A stretch of 64,000 nucleotides of DNA from G963677085 sp963677085 (lineage in GTDB: Bacteria; Planctomycetota; Planctomycetia; Pirellulales; Thermoguttaceae), in NCBI GenBank assembly GCA_963677085.2, contig CAXXFH010000001.1, forward strand, positions 1-64,000, given 5' to 3'. The notes beneath the pieces are model-generated. The model was not told the DNA's origin, searched no databases, and saw only the letters and a list, made by a program, of their open reading frames with translations. The position numbers were made by a program, and so were the translations under genes. Shown here piece after piece: positions 63,573-64,000 of the stretch. Each line of letters starts with the position of its first letter. Position 1 is the first letter of the stretch.

Positions 63573-64000
63573 CCGGAAGGCGAAAAGTCGCTCTATGGGG
63601 CAACCGAAGAATGTCTCCGGCGTTTCCTCTTGCCGGTGATTCATATGGGGCTGCGTTCCTCCTGCGAGTTGGCTAGAATCACCGCCGCCGACGTCGAGGA
63701 GACCGATCGAGGCATGATGTGGCGGGTGTACTCGTCGAAGACCAAAAAGATCCGCAAAATCCCAGTAAGTCGGGCGGTGGCGGAATTGGCCCACCAATTG
63801 ATGAAGACGGCGCCGAAGGGCTCCGGCTTGCCATTGTTTCGCAACACGATGTGCAGACCGCGGAAGCGGATGACTGGCGTGGTCCGGTTCCTCACGATCA
63901 AAGCAATGTTGGATTGGGACAAGGATCCAGTCAAGGCGTGGTATTCTTGTTACACGTATTGGCACACGTTCGTTCACTCGATGTTGTCCGGCTATTGGAC
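63573..64000 (+). pseudogene. Degenerate tyrosine recombinase, cut by the window end
   Basis: From about 63573 a plus frame without a start reads CLRRFLLPVIHMGLRSSCEL (the Arg-I region), ADVEETDRGM, the beta-strand TKKIRKIPVSRAVAELAHQL, and YSCYTYWHTFVHSMLSGYW. In active planctomycete integrases the last segment contains an Arg immediately before the His (RHT); here Trp replaces it, and a short duplication (YSCYTY) is present. The upstream part of the gene is missing. It looks inactive; the rest lies beyond the window. Confidence 0.6.

Overview
This window most likely comes from a planctomycete (Planctomycetota, Pirellulales-like). The evidence is two DUF1559 prepilin-type proteins, secreted sulfatases, a PEP-CTERM protein, a secreted Gly/His-rich protein of a planctomycete type, an OprB-type porin, a high-GC background, and a landscape of carbohydrate-degradation clusters broken up by many insertion sequences. 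There is no replication, ribosomal or other housekeeping block. It reads as accessory and catabolic DNA.

Layout. 1-1.36 kb: two minus-strand genes (a CPBP membrane protease and a lone HEPN-domain protein) arranged like integron gene cassettes, with an attC-like hairpin between them. 1.36-3.1 kb: a decayed integration junction made of an integrase C-terminal remnant, the 3' half of a tRNA-Arg(CCG), and a truncated methyl-accepting sensor. 3.5-7.4 kb: a fused MFS/spermidine-synthase-like membrane protein and a GAF-LuxR regulator. 8.8-14.6 kb: an arylsulfatase, the remains of a second sulfatase, a secreted SnoaL-like protein and a secreted Gly/His-rich protein. 14.7-18 kb: a pyruvate/indolepyruvate decarboxylase and an OprB porin. 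18.4-19.7 kb: a frameshifted transposase.

Catabolic clusters. Cluster A (20-25.5 kb): SSS symporter plus a coupled 57-aa membrane protein, UroD-superfamily protein, GH109-type hydrolase and a divergent AraC regulator. Cluster B (25.7-35.9 kb): sulfatase, beta-propeller glycosidase-like protein, two DUF1559 proteins, two small lipoproteins, M14 peptidase, PEP-CTERM protein and a GntR/LacI-type regulator. Cluster C (38-44 kb): AraC plus an SSS symporter destroyed by an IS, divergent from a GATase1-like protein and a GH20 hexosaminidase. Cluster D (49.3-55.8 kb): a second UroD-superfamily protein, a large glycosidase-like protein, an Nramp-related carrier and a divergent AraC. Cluster E (55.9-63.4 kb): AraC, GDP-mannose-3,5-epimerase-like protein, GHMP kinase, tandem nucleotidyltransferase, RbsD/FucU mutarotase, GH29 fucosidase and mannose-1-phosphate guanylyltransferase.

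Mobile DNA fills 36-49 kb: IS66, IS630 and rve-type remnants, an IS481-like element, an IS3 element, and two almost identical inverted copies of an IS701-like element. These have broken an SSS transporter gene and two immunity-like genes (one SUFU-type). The window ends in a degenerate tyrosine recombinase.

How it works together (inference): secreted sulfatases, GH109, GH20 and GH29 strip sulfated and aminated glycans containing GalNAc, GlcNAc and fucose. Dedicated symporters import the products and local AraC or GntR regulators respond to them. Cluster E could feed released L-fucose back into nucleotide-sugar synthesis instead of degrading it. The most unusual elements are the pairing of UroD-superfamily proteins with glycosidase-transporter-AraC modules (two separate cases), the cassette array, and the cluster E salvage hypothesis.
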